A stretch of DNA of 64,000 nt, from the NCBI RefSeq assembly GCF_037975245.1, contig NC_092566.1:14252501-14316500 (forward strand), in the 5' to 3' direction. The position numbers and the translations under genes were made by a program. The stretch's first letter is position 1, and every line of letters begins with the position of its first letter. This DNA comes from Apostichopus japonicus. Taxonomy: Eukaryota > Echinodermata > Holothuroidea > Aspidochirotida > Stichopodidae. Below are positions 34,773-56,097 of this stretch, one piece after another. The notes below the pieces were generated by a model. The model searched no databases and was not told the origin of the DNA. It saw only the letters and a program-made list of their open reading frames with translations.

Positions 34773-35962
34773 CGAGATATACCCTAATGTGTCGTGCTAA
34801 CAACCAATATCAGCGATTCTTCAATGTGTTCGTACACTGTAACATGTGTTACAGGACACAAACAGTGTGGATTGCTCCACCTTCACACCTTCCTATACGT
34901 ACGCCACTGACCAGAAGATAGCCCGAATGGAGAACCAAGCAGTGCGCCATACACGGTTACAAAAATTTCACTAATGCTAACCCAGAATTCTCTAAAATTA
35001 TATTAACGTTGAGTCAGTATCAAGGGTGCCTGTGAAAGCACACTATGATATATAAAGATATTATAATAGAGTACACTGCATTGATACATTGTTTTAATTA
35101 ATTATATTCGTCGCAATATTTTACAAGCATCATCGACTTGTGACTGTCTATACAATAACGCTTAAATTGTCATAAGTTGATTTGCTATTTTTCATCGAAT
35201 GAAAATGAAACCGCTGGTTTGCGAGTAACACTTTCACTTCATTCTCACGAATTGTATGAATGGAAGCCATGACGATCATTGTTTATTTTAACTGTGTGCT
35301 TTGTTAGTCTCATACAAACAAAAGAATGCTAAAAAAATGTAACCCAACCGTCGACTAGTAAGCTAAAGTCTTCACTTTCCAAGTTCAGTAGAGTATCGTA
35401 ACGGTATAAGCAGAAGTTTTCAACGGGCATGAGCGGATTAAAGGGGTATAAGGATTTATTGAACAACATTGTGTTTAGACCTAAATGGAGACCTAATTGA
35501 TAGTATAGCACCATTAGACACCCACACCATTGAGGATGATATATACCTCGTCTTTTATAAATGTTTAACGATGTAAATCTACACTCGGTCCTCCTGATGT
35601 CTACACAATCGTTAGCTGATTCTCTCGAACATCAAAGCAACCGTATTTATGATGATGATAACTAAACACACTCCAAAAGGCTCCTCTATAAAGTTTCATA
35701 TCAAGACTTTTCCCATCAATCGTTAACTTTCAGGTACTGTTTGCATCTTTTCATTAGCTCAATCTCTCCAATGAGCCAAATGTTTTGGCCAAATAGTACT
35801 CACGTCATGATTGTGTGTAATTTGCTACTACGCAATAGTAGCAAAAAGAGAAAACGATTCTTCAGACCGTCAAGGTCGAATACAGGCATCAGCAGTTATG
35901 TCAGGTGAAGGCGGCTGCCATTTTGTTAGTATGTGATGTCATTAGTTCTACTATGAGGTGAC

Positions 35963-35974
35963 TATATATATATC

Positions 35975-36015
<41 letters not shown>

Positions 36016-36035
36016 ATAAATATATATATATATAT
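35963..36035. repeat. (TA)n microsatellite
   Basis: Imperfect TA tract (with TATATAAATA interruptions) directly 5' of the C-rich minisatellite. Confidence 0.9.
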
Positions 36036-36044
36036 GTGTGTTGA

Positions 36045-36240
36045 CCGGACATCTCCCCTGGACAATTAGCCCCCAGACAACCCCCCCCCCTGGACAAGTG
36101 CCCCCCGGACAATTCCCACCCAGACCATTCCCACCCCAGAAAAATCCCCCGGACAATTCCCATCCCGGTCGACTCCCCACCGGACAATTACCCTCCAGGA
36201 CAATTTCCCCTTGGACAATTTCCCCCGGACCATGGGCCCA
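36045..36240. repeat. C-rich minisatellite, unit GGACAATTCCCCCC-like
   Basis: About eleven degenerate units of 13-19 bp, each centred on GGACAATT or GGACAAGT followed by a run of C, starting at GACCGGACATCTCC and ending GGACCATGGGCCC. Translations in either direction give Gly/Pro-rich low-complexity peptides, not genes. Confidence 0.85.
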
Positions 36241-37259
36241 CAGATAATTGTCAATCATTCTATAGAAACTACTATGCTTTTCCCATTTGATATAATATTG
36301 ATGAAATCTTTTGGACTTTTGATAGTTTGATGAGTTCAAGTCTTTTTTTTTTAATAACTAAAACATTATTTGACGTTTGTATGTGAGGGATATGACTGAT
36401 TTTTTGACGTTTTGTTAAATGTTTATTCGCGAATAAATTCTAATATTTTACAGGCTTTCATATTTATGGTTTATATCAAAGTCAAGGGCTCTTCTGAGGT
36501 GATAAGTAGAGGCTGCTGTGCCTACACATCAAATATTTGACATCTCAGTAACGTAGGACAATGTTCAACCAAATTTACCCCCCTCTAGTACTCTGCATTA
36601 TACCCCCCCCTGCACTACACATTATAGTCCCTAGTCCCTCCATCAAGGTCGTGACAGTCTCTTGGTGGGGGGGGGGGGTGCTGGTTGTTCTTCACCAGTA
36701 GTACCAACATCTGCTACGGGGAGGGGGGGGGAGTCATGTAATGTGTTAGCTAGTTGGAATTGATAGGGTCAGTTGATAGAAGTTTTTGACTGGTCTCGCG
36801 AGTTTTTGAAAAAAAGGTCAAAAGGTCAAAATATGACCACTTATTGAATGTAGACAAAAAAAAAACAAAGAAAGACGTCCACATGAGCCCCCCAAAAGGT
36901 GGTTTATTGATGCAGGCTGTCTGTTGTACAAAATCAAGCCATGGGAAACTCTCTAGTGTGTTCCTACTCAGGCACGCACGCACACGTACACACGCACACA
37001 TGTTTGTATTACATTCAGACCGAGGACCCCATTGTATTTTCCATTGTTCAAATCCACGTACCCTAACCTTAACAATACTCCATACAATATAATTCTTCCG
37101 AGGACGTGGTGATTCTTTAGAAATTCTTTTGTTCAAGTCCTCGGTCAGAATACATACCAAACGAACGCATACACACACTCTTCGCCTGCATGAATGCATA
37201 GGTAACGATTATCATCGAAACCAAAACTGAAATCTCCTGTTGCACACCCCCATTATATT

Positions 37260-37268
37260 TACATATAT

Positions 37269-37325
<57 letters not shown>

Positions 37326-37375
37326 GATATATATATATATATATATAATTATATAGATATATAGATATATGAATA
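37260..37375. repeat. interrupted (TA)n tract
   Basis: TA repeat broken by AATA, GATA and AATT interruptions. Confidence 0.9.
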
Positions 37376-37890
37376 CATGATAACGATATATAAATATTGT
37401 ATAGTTCAAGGTTATGCTAAGAAAACAACAAATGCCTAGATATAAACCCTGGAGTAAAATAAGTACTGTTGTAGTGTTTGGTTTCTTAAAAAGAGGATTA
37501 TTTCACATGAACAACTTCCTGTCGACGGTGATTCTGTGACGGACTGGTTAGCGGTATGTTTTGGCTTCATCACTAACCACGTATGATTATAGTCTGCCTA
37601 CACCTTCACAGACCAATTCGGTTGATTAGTGTGACCTACTGAACAGTTCGTCTCACATAAGATTCTAAATCAATAACTCACCAATCTCGTCTGCAGTTTT
37701 ACTCGTCTCTCAGTTTATATGAACATCAGAGAAGAAATATATATTAATCTATTCGCTAGAGATATGCTAATGAACAATGAACATGAGATCCAAGCTCATT
37801 AACAGAGATGAAAAAACTAATTTTCAATTGTGTATCTTTCTTGTCTTCCTTTTATAAATATTTCACGTTGTTAGTCCTCATAGTCTTCCT

Positions 37891-47249
<9,359 letters not shown>

Positions 47250-48687
47250 CTGTGACGAAAATGATAAAAATGCTCCGTTTTGAACTGCAACAGAAGGATT
47301 GTTGATATTGTGATCAAATCTTTTGCAAATGCCTATACTTATACTATTGAAAACTCTTTTCCGCAGGCCATAAGGCCTAAGCCTCTGCTCTAAACATGAA
47401 CCCAACAACATGGTAGATCATAAAATGTCAACAATAATGGGCAAATATGTTCAACATTTCGCCGAACGTTGGTCATCGTATCAGGTAGCAGAAATACATA
47501 TAGAAAAGAAAGAACAACAAACTTCAGTTTCACATGCATGTTGGGCAAAACTAGACTACATTGATTAAAAGCACGCTCTCAGCTAGGAAATTTTTAGAGG
47601 GCGGGCCAATTTCATATGTTTCGATGGTTCACCGTTAATCACGTGACACGGTATTTGTAATATACTGCCAGTGTACAGTGTACCCTGTATGTAAATATAC
47701 GTACAGTATTTGCTGACCAAATTGTTGTATTTTTTAAGCTTTTAACACCCTCCCCCCAGTTTTGCACGTTTTTTGGACATTTGGAAAGCTTACTCCCTAA
47801 AAATAACCAAAATTACCTCAATATAATACCACTTCTCTCTGGGACCTGACCTGTCTGAGCTTAGAGGTTCAGAGCATAGCAAAGAGCATCCAAAGTCAAT
47901 GGATTTATCCTTAGGCCTACACTACGGTTAGTTAATCGACGAATGTGTCAATTTAGGGGTATGAGAGAACTTGACAGAGCAGACATTTTGTGGCCAAATT
48001 CAGCTCAATTGTACGGTGCATAAGCACAGAACCTTAAATATTTTGAGATCATAACATTTCTGAGGAACTACTGTAATATATAGCACAGTTTCATGCAGTG
48101 GTAGCATAACACACGTAACGTGTATATTGCGGTGGAAGGCACAGGTTGCTTTATTGTGGGTCCCAATGCCAAAAGCAGTGAGCGACAAAACGGACATGAA
48201 ATGAAAAGTGTACTTGAGCTGGTGCTACGTACGTGGACTGGGTCTCCAAAAACGATCTACTGGAACAGAGATCGGGGATCGACAAAATGACCAATGCTAC
48301 CTTCGCGGAGCATTTACTGGCATGGCAGATCATACGAGAAGGTAGGCAGCAAATTATGCTAACGACTAACGTTATATATTTACTATTTAGGCTACTGCAT
48401 ACTGTTTTCCGGCGGAAGTGTTTGGTCTGCCGCAGGCTTCATTGTTAAATTGTTCAATAGATCATGCTAGCTAGGCCTACTACTACGAGTACTACAAACT
48501 AAGGCAACTAATACACCGAGAGACATAGGCTAGTACAGTAGTAGTATAGTCAGTTTTGCGAAGTTCGGACACCCCTAAGAAATACGCGATTTCACGATGA
48601 GACAACCTACAGCAAGAGCCAATTGCACGAAAAACTACGAAGTTACAGTTATTTTCTCTCCAAAATGACCCAACCATATCAAGTATA
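47250..48687. other. sequence 5' of sialyltransferase 2 exon 2
   Basis: A minus-strand ATG at 47,539 opens a short hydrophobic frame (MHVKLKFVVLSFLYVFLLP) that looks like a signal or anchor segment. No GT donor in the phase needed for exon 2 follows, so it is not accepted as exon 1. At 48,554-48,577, GCGAAGTTCGGACACCCCTAAG has an inverted partner outside the other end of the 7.7-kb element. Confidence 0.4.
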
Positions 48688-48900
48688 CACTCTAAAAACA
48701 AAAGAGTGAACTTTTCACTCTTTTCACGGAGTGAAAAAAATTTAACTCCAAAGGAGCGGAAATTCACTCCATTAGACAACAGAAATCTTCGTATTTCAAA
48801 GCTAAAGTACTTAATATTCACTCTTTACAAAGGAGTGAACAAATGAGCCAATCAAATGCTAAGAACGCTCACTCTTACTTTGGAGTGAAGGATCAACCAA
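48688..48900. repeat. left subterminal GAGTGAA/TTCACTC box cluster
   Basis: About nine GAGTGAA or TTCACTC boxes in both orientations, several forming short palindromes such as GAGTGAACTTTTCACTC. Such repeats usually bind the transposase in elements of this kind; that role is inferred here. Confidence 0.75.
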
Positions 48901-49256
48901 TCAGTCAGTACGCGTTTCTTCGAATACAGAAATATTTGTAGTTACGCCATTTTTTTTACTCGTTTGCCTTCGCTCGTTCTTGTCGTTTTACATCTTAAAA
49001 CATGTCAGTTTCGCAGTGGCTTGAAGAAAGGGGATTTGGACGTGGTGGTATTCAGTTGTTTGGAGGTAAGGTTAACAATCAAATGTTGAAAGAACGTGAA
49101 ATTATATAGAATTTAGAAGGTTGCCATGGCCGCAGGTCGTCGTTGCCTACAGTCGATTGGCTAGGCTCTTAAACGTTACGCTTAACAGTGTAGCGGAAAC
49201 ATTTAACATTAGGCTTGGTACCATACACATTAACACATTGGCTAGTTGTTTGGAGG

Positions 49257-49327
49257 CACAGGCACTCGTAACGTTATGTAGGTGTATAGTATATAAACAC
49301 GCCTACATAACGTTACGAGTGCCTGTG
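49257..49327. repeat. 71-bp hairpin insertion with 8-bp flanking duplication
   Basis: CACAGGCACTCGTAACGTTA… is answered by …TAACGTTACGAGTGCCTGTG around a ~12-bp loop, a nearly perfect palindrome. TTTGGAGG (49,249-49,256) and TTCGGAGG (49,328-49,335) flank it. Without the insert the site would read AGTTGTTTGGAGGTAAGG, the same as the exon end and donor at 49,053-49,069, so it interrupts a duplicate of that exon end. Confidence 0.7.
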
Positions 49328-49736
49328 TTCGGAGGTAAGGCCTATGCCTAAGGCTAATGTTAGGCCTATGAGTAATGGGCCAGAAGTTAATGCAGCTAAG
49401 GTCCAGGAATTGTTTTTTCTTAATGAACGTTTTCCTTTATGATTTTTTGTTATTTCACGTATCAAGTTGTAACGTCACAAACTGAAACAGAGACAGGTGG
49501 AAAATTCGGAATAAGGGGAAATTTCCTGAAAGAAAATTACAAAATAATAGTAGAAACAATCAACTTCGGACGACAAACAATTGCAATGTTCAATCATAAC
49601 TATCATGAATAGCAATAGCTAATAATATATATGTATGTCCCTCTTTACAAAGTTCACTAGGTCTATATCAATTTAACCTCAATATACGGGAGAATAATAC
49701 TACATGGCATTAAGGTTAAATAGCATTTACAGTACA

Positions 49737-49880
49737 AACAATTCAGGTATGTTTATGGTCCTACGCAGCTGAGAAAGAAACTTATGCCAAAAGATTGCAT
49801 GACCTTCTAACCCCTTAAAAGCGAATATCCGAAGAGAGTTACAAATGCCTATACACAGTGTATGGACATAGCAAATGAAA
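49737..49880 (+). pseudogene. frameshifted copy of the 50,195-50,312 exon
   Basis: Shares TGGTCCTACGCAGCTGAGAA, ACTTATGCCAAAAGATTG and CTTCTAACCCCT with 50,180-50,300. One extra T after CTAACCCCT puts TAA in frame, and the donor is lost. Confidence 0.6.
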
Positions 49881-50901
49881 CACCCTCCAAAGCAAACACA
49901 AGATTCGTCTACTTTAAGATGGGTACTATCTGTGATGTTGAGTAACTTCTTCATTCATAGTACAGAGAGCAATGAGTAATAATGTAGAAAACCAGTCAGG
50001 GTCTGAAAGGAATATCAATAATTAACAACGTTGCCCTTTACCAGTCAATTATACAACAAAGATGTATCCCCTTTCACTATTTAATTCACAAGGGAATACA
50101 AAATTAATATGGACAGAAAATAGAATTAATCTATCAACTGTGTTGGAAAATCTGAATGATTGCTTACAACAGGGATGTTAATGGTCCTATGCAGCAGAGA
50201 GAGAAACTTATGCCAAAAGATTGATTGAACTTCTAACCCCTAAAAGGGAATATCCTAAGAGCGTTATATATGACTACACACAGTGTATTGTTCTGTTAGT
50301 GCAGTACCAAAGGTAAGGACCATTTGTTGTGTTTGGTGTAAAGGTTATTACCCTTCCTGCTTCAACTGTTGGATAGTTTTTAATAGACAAAATTGATAGT
50401 GATGTAAAGACGTTATTTTGTCAACTAAAGTGTACCACAGAATTATAAACTAAAAAAATCTGTCCATTATATCCATAACCACACATTTTTAACTGGGTAA
50501 TAATGATTTGAAATAACTTTGTCGTTTCAGGTAGGCTGTGTGCACCAACGTTGGCCAATTTGTTAAGGAGAAGCCCCTGAAGTGTACCCAACCTTTTCTG
50601 CTGGGCCAAGGTCCAGACAGGAGGCCAACCCAATTCTTTTTCATTTTTGATTCAACAAGCTCACCAGTTTGGGACTCCATCACAGTTGCAATTGGCAGGA
50701 TTTTTAAATTTCATTTGTTTTAATATTCATTTTGCCATTCCATTAACAACATTTTACAATTATATTTTGGAAGGGCTAATATTTAAGGTGCATAGTAAGA
50801 CCAGATAAGGTAAGTCCAAAAGTTAGGTCTCTGAATGTTTCTCTGGCAAATGTGTGAGCATTCATAGATTCAAAGATTAAAGGTATGTAGACAGGTAGCT
50901 A

Positions 50902-50948
50902 TTACTTCAGTTGAAATATCATAACCCCCCCCCCCCAAAAAAAATAAA

Positions 50949-50994
<46 letters not shown>

Positions 50995-51048
50995 TTTTTT
51001 TGGGTGGGGGGGGGGTGGTTTATGATATTTCAACTGAAGTAATAGCAC
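50902..51048. repeat. inverted repeat around a (TA)n tract
   Basis: GCTATTACTTCAGTTGAAAT ATCATAA-C(n)-A(n) on the left is mirrored by T(n)-G(n)-TTATGATATTTCAACTGAAG TAATAGC on the right, with the (TA)n tract (50,949-50,993) in the centre. The whole block can fold on itself. A C-run and A-run facing a G-run and T-run is an unusual cruciform-prone arrangement and also typical of microsatellite-bearing MITEs. Confidence 0.85.
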
Positions 51049-51465
51049 CCTGTCAGAGGGGTTATGACATTTTGCTATCAAATTTTGTCAGCTTAAAATT
51101 AAAGTGGATATTACTTGAAAAGTGCAGCTGCTATTTTGACTTTTTCAGAGACCATCTTACTCAGAATTTCATACACTTCTATATGAATGGGAACTTTGAC
51201 CTGTCTGTTTACCTTTAAATTCCAACTTTGGTTATTCTTTATTAACAAGTTTGATAGTTCTAAGAAGCATATGAAGGTATGTTTTATTCATTACGTACTG
51301 CTATGTTAGTAATTAAAAGGTTTAATTTAACCTTTAATGAATGATGCATTCTTTGTAAAGGAATTATTCAATAGCATATTATGAACTCAAAATTTAGACT
51401 ACTTGACTAACTTTCTATTTTGATATATTTTTCATTCATCTTTATTACTTTACATGGTACCAATT

Positions 51466-54400
51466 AGAGCGGGAGCCCAGAGGGTTTGGTTAGCTGGGAA
51501 GGTAACCAATTGCCTTGTACGTCACAATGTTCACAGTGCATTCCTGTATATGAAACCAGACGACTGGCAAACCGGCTCTGGTGGGTGTGGCTGGGAGAGC
51601 AATTTTAAAGTCACCTAATAGCTAACCTAGATCAGCTTTCATGGTAACCACATCAAAGTAAGTACAATGTGTCAGGTACAGTATGGCCCCAAGAGCAACA
51701 AATGGCCATCGCCAGTAATTATTGGTGGTGGGGTACCCCTGCCAGTCATCAATAATTGACCCCTCACGGCTGACCTAGGTCAGCTCACGAGGTAACCAAT
51801 TGAAACCTACTGGAAAATGATGGTTAGGACTTCAGATACAAGGGATGGGCATTGCCAGTGATTTTTATTAGTGGGGTACCCCTGCCAGTAAATCCCCAAA
51901 ATGCCCCTCCTCTCATTGACCTAGGTGAGCTCATGATGTAACCAGTTGAAACCTACTGGAAAATGATAGGTAGGACTCCAGATTTAAGGAGAGTCATTTC
52001 CAGTAATTTCCACTGGTGGGGTACCCCTGTCCATTGTCCCAATTGTCAATTGTACTAAAAACAGTGAACAAATTAAAGTTTACCTCTAATAATAGGTCTT
52101 CATATAAAGTTATTACACATACTGACATAGGGGAGGGTTATAAAAAGTCATAACTTCTTTCTTTCATGGCATGGAATTTTTTATTCACAGTGGTTATCGA
52201 GAGGTCAAAGTCAATGATCAGAGTTTATATATAGTCCTCTCAAAGAAACCAAGTTTCAGGTCATAGGTCGTAGTTATTGTTTTATGGTTTTTCACAAAAA
52301 ATGTCCCCATGCTAAAAGAAATTGGAATGGCAACAAAAATCACAAACAGTGAATCATTCACCAGATTAATATATTTTTCCTTGACCCCTGGAAACAGGCT
52401 GGTGACACTGGCATGGACCACGTGTTTCAATCAGACAATCACCTTGGCATTAGTAAAGCTACGGTAACTTGAACGGACCACTTCAGAACAGCTGAATGAA
52501 ATGAACGTAGACTGTCAAGAACATACTTCCTGAATAACCACACAGGTTGTGTTCAGTCATTTGAGGCCACCTATGAGTGGTTACACTGTATCTGGGGTGT
52601 TTCGGGGAGTCTTGGGGTGTGAGCTATAATATAATGTGAGACAGTGGTTGAGATGTTGGGACAATGGACAGGGGTACCCCACCAGTGGAAATTACTGGAA
52701 ATGACTCTCCTTAAATCTGGAGTACTACCTATCATTTTCCAGTAGTTTTCAATTGGTTACACCATAAGCTCACCTAGGTTAATAAGGGGGGGGGGGGGGC
52801 GGACTCTGGCAGTGGTGGCCCACCAATATAAATTACTGGAAATGCCCATCCCTTACATATAGAATCCTGCCAATCATTTTCCAGTAGTTTTTAACTGGTT
52901 ACTTCATGAGCTGACCTAGGTCAATGACAGGAGGGGCATTTTGGGGGTCTACTGGCAGGGGTACCCCACTAATATAAATTACTGGAAATGCCCATCCCTT
53001 ACATATAGAGTCCTGCCAATCATTTTCCAGTAGGTTTCAACTGGTTACTTCATGAGCTCACCTAGGTCAATGAGGGGATGGGCATTTTTGGGGGTCTACT
53101 GGCAGGGGTACCCCACCAATATAAATCACTGGAAATGCCCATCCCTTACCTATAGAGTCCTGCCTATCATTTTCCAGTAGTTTTTAACTGGTTACTTCAT
53201 GAGCTGACCTAGGTCAATGACAGGAGGGGCATTTTGGGGGTCTACTGGCAGGGGTACCCCACTAATATAAATTACTGGAAATGCCCATCCCTTACATATA
53301 GAGTCCTGCCAATCATTTTCCAGTAGGTTTCAACTGGTTACTTCATGAGCTCACCTAGGTCAATGAGGGGATGGGCATTTTTGGGGTCTACTGGCAGGGG
53401 TACCCCACCAATATAAATTACTGGAAATGCCCATCCCTTACCTATAGAGTCCTGCCTATCATTTTCCAGTAGTTTTTAACTGGTTACTTCATGAGCTGAC
53501 CTAGGTCAATGACAGGAGGGGCATTTTGGGGGTCTACTGGCAGGGGTACCCCACTAATATAAATTACTGGAAATGCCCATCCCTTACATATAGAGTCCTG
53601 CCAATCATTTTCCAGTAGGTTTCAACTGGTTACTTCATGAGCTCACCTAGGTCAATGAGGGGATGGGCATTTTTGGGGGTCTACTGGCAGGGGTACCCCA
53701 CCAATAAAAATTACTGGAAATGCCCATCCCTTACCTATAGAGTCCTGCCAATCATTTTCCAGTAGTTTTCAACTGGTTACTTCATGAGCTGACCTAGGTC
53801 AATGAGGGGAGGGCATTTTTGGGGTCTACTGGCAGGGGTACCCCACCAATATAAATTACTGGAAATGCCCATTCCTTACACATAGAGTCCTGCCAATCAT
53901 TTTCCAGTAGTTTTCAACTGGTTACTTCATGAGCTGACCTAGGTCAATGAGGGGAGGGCATTTTGGGGGTCTACTGGCAGGGGTACCCCACTAATATAAA
54001 TTACTGGAAATGCCCATCCCTTACCTATAGAGTCCTGCCAATCATTTTCCAGTAGGTTTCAACTGGTTACTTCATGAGCTCACCTAGGTCAATGAGGGGA
54101 TGGGCATTTTTGGGGTCTACTGGCAGGGGTACCCCACCAATATAAATCACTGGAAATGCCCATCCCTTACCTATAGAGTCCTGCCTATCATTTTCCAGTA
54201 GTTTTTAACTGGTTACTTCATGAGCTGACCTAGGTCAATGACAGGAGGGGCATTTTGGGGGTCTACTGGCAGGGGTACCCCACTAATATAAATTACTGGA
54301 AATGCCCATCCCTTACATATAGAGTCCTGCCAATCATTTTCCAGTAGGTTTCAACTGGTTACTTCATGAGCTCACCTAGGTCAATGAGGGGATGGGCATT

Positions 54401-55121
54401 TTTGGGGGTCTACTGGCAGGGGTACCCCACCAATAAAAATTACTGGAAATGCCCATCCCTTACCTATAGAGTCCTGCCAATCATTTTCCAGTAGTTTTCA
54501 ACTGGTTACTTCATGAGCTGACCTAGGTCAATGAGGGGAGGGCATTTTTGGGGTCTACTGGCAGGGGTACCCCACCAATATAAATTACTGGAAATGCCCA
54601 TTCCTTACACATAGAGTCCTGCCAATCATTTTCCAGTAGTTTTCAACTGGTTACTTCATGAGCTGACCTAGGTCAATGAGGGGAGGGCATTTTGGGGGTC
54701 TACTGGCAGGGGTACCCCACCAATAAAAATCACTGGCAATGCCCATCCCTTGTATCTGAAATCCTAACCATCATTTTCCAGTAGGTTTCAACTGGTTACC
54801 TCGTGAGCTGACCTAGGTCAGCCGTGAGGGGTCAATTATTGATGACTGGCAGGGGTACCCCACCACCAATAATTACTGGCGATGGCCATTTGTTGCTCTT
54901 GGGGCCATACCTGACACATTGTACTTACTTTGATGTGGTTACCATGAAAGCTGATCTAGGTTAGCTATTAGGTGACTTTAAAATTGCTCTCCCAGCCACA
55001 CCCACCACAGCCGGTTTGCCAGTCGTCTGGTTTCATATACAGGAATGCACTGTGAACATTGTGACGTACAAGGCAATTGGTTACCTTCCCAGCTAACCAA
55101 ACCCTCTAGGCTCCCGGTCTA
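51466..55121. repeat. ~400-bp inverted repeat enclosing the ~147-bp satellite
   Basis: The left arm (51,466-51,885) and right arm (54,718-55,121) are reverse complements over nearly their full length: GGTTTGGTTAGCTGGGAAGG…CACCTAATAGCTAACCTAGA… against TCTAGGTTAGCTATTAGGTG…CCTTCCCAGCTAACCAAACC. A further inverted match links 51,900-52,035 with 52,655-52,790. The arms end in satellite-like sequence. Confidence 0.88.
52640..54760. repeat. ~147-bp satellite array, about 14 monomers
   Basis: Each monomer contains TACTGGCAGGGGTACCCCAC, AATTACTGGAAATGCCCATC, CATTTTCCAGTAG and AGCT(G/C)ACCTAGGTCAATGA. Variants alternate (CAGGAGGGGCATTTTGGGGG against GGGGATGGGCATTTTTGGGG), giving two-monomer and longer higher-order repeats. 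GGGGTACCCC and TGACCTAGGTCA are perfect palindromes in most units. No open frame of note. Confidence 0.93.
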
Positions 55122-56097
55122 AATGCATCTGTTTAAAAATTGGACACTCTTAGACTGTTTTCAGACGCCACCATTATTTTGAACTTTGAAACTCTGTTAT
55201 GAGTACCCTATAACATGAAATTCTTTTAGGTGGGTATTGTTTTCAAAAAGCAAATTGAATTGTTGTGATCCAATTCCCATAGTTAAAATATTTAGATTTT
55301 TTTTTTTTATTTAAATATATTTACTAGTGCCTTAATATGAATTAATAATACGTGGTATGTACTGAGTTAATTTCCTTTCAAATGTTTGCATAAATTACTA
55401 TTCTAAACCTAAAAGTGTTGCCACCCAGAGGGTTGACGGGTTTAGATGTACATAGGATGGAGCGTTTAATTACTATCTGTCAGGAATTAACCATTTTGCT
55501 GTAAAATATCGGTTCACCAGTCATAAACAGTAGTATCCCAGTGTGATTGTTGTTCTTCATACATTTTTCACAGATTTATAAAGACGCCAAAACGAGTTCG
55601 AAAATAATAAATGTTTGCATATTGCAAATTGAAATTGTAAGATTGAGTTATTTGCAAAAACATTTTTGAGGTATTGCCAGCACACTCTGGTACATGTTTC
55701 ATAGCGTAACTAGAATTATTTTTTAATTATAAGAAAATCACATTTGTATGAGGGAAACATACAAGTGGGGTGAGTGAATCATTCATTGCATATTTTTGTG
55801 CCTTTGTATGTTTGTAATTTTGCTTCATTCTGTGTTTGTATATGAAACTTGGTATCATTTTCACTATTTAATATATATTTAGTACCATAAATTGTTGTCT
55901 TTGTCCTTTTTTATATTTGTTAACAGTGTCTAAATCTAGTAAATCGTCTTATCATCAGCGTAGTAGCCCATTCCATTGTCTTGATCTTTGGATGCATCCT
56001 TGTTTAGCAATATTTCTGTGAATAGATAGGGCCTTTCCATTGAGTCTCAAACTCATTCTATCAATCCCGTCCCTCAAAATCAGCTGTAAAATATCAT
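55122..56097. other. right interior of the 7.66-kb element
   Basis: AT-rich sequence between the inverted-repeat arm and the right subterminal boxes. No open frame above 60 codons and no recognised repeat. Confidence 0.5.

Larger units (their letters stand above)
34191..37890. other. spacer between the satellite and sialyltransferase 2
   Basis: Includes the copy (34,660-34,772) of the region 5' of sialyltransferase 1, the (TA)n tract and GGACAATT minisatellite near 36 kb, G- and C-runs (36,545-36,735), and TA tracts at 37,260-37,375. No exon resembling sialyltransferase exon 1 was found beside the duplicated 5' segment. No other gene is recognised. Confidence 0.5.
49002..50723 (+). pseudogene. 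exon-like pieces of an element-borne gene (SAM-like N-terminus?)
   Basis: Three pieces look coding on the plus strand. (1) 49,002-49,065 has ATG then SVSQWLEERGFGRGGIQLFG with a GTAAGG donor; WL…GF…LF resembles the start of a SAM domain. (2) 50,195-50,312 reads A-ERETYAKRLIELLTPKREYP and KSVIYDYTQCIVLLVQYQ, with an in-phase acceptor and a GTAAGG donor. (3) About 50,536-50,723 reads CTNVGQFVKEKPLKCTQPFL, LGQGPDRRPTQFFFIFDSTS… and a stop. Pieces 1 and 2 join in phase. Piece 3 does not join without an in-frame TAG. A second copy of piece 2 at about 49,753-49,880 is broken by a frameshift. It is either a decaying gene or one with an exon I missed. The family is not firmly recognised. Confidence 0.35.

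Noticed and set aside
35974-36339. Gly/Pro-rich frames near 36 kb
   Set aside because: They arise from the GGACAATT-C(n) minisatellite in several frames at once.
47400-47539. Hydrophobic frame MHVKLKFVVLSFLYVFLLP as exon 1 of sialyltransferase 2
   Set aside because: It looks like a signal or anchor segment, but no GT donor in phase 2 follows before its stop, so it cannot join exon 2 without breaking the frame.
48492-48821. 109-codon minus frame as a gene
   Set aside because: It runs across the GAGTGAA subterminal box cluster and the element boundary, with no domain.
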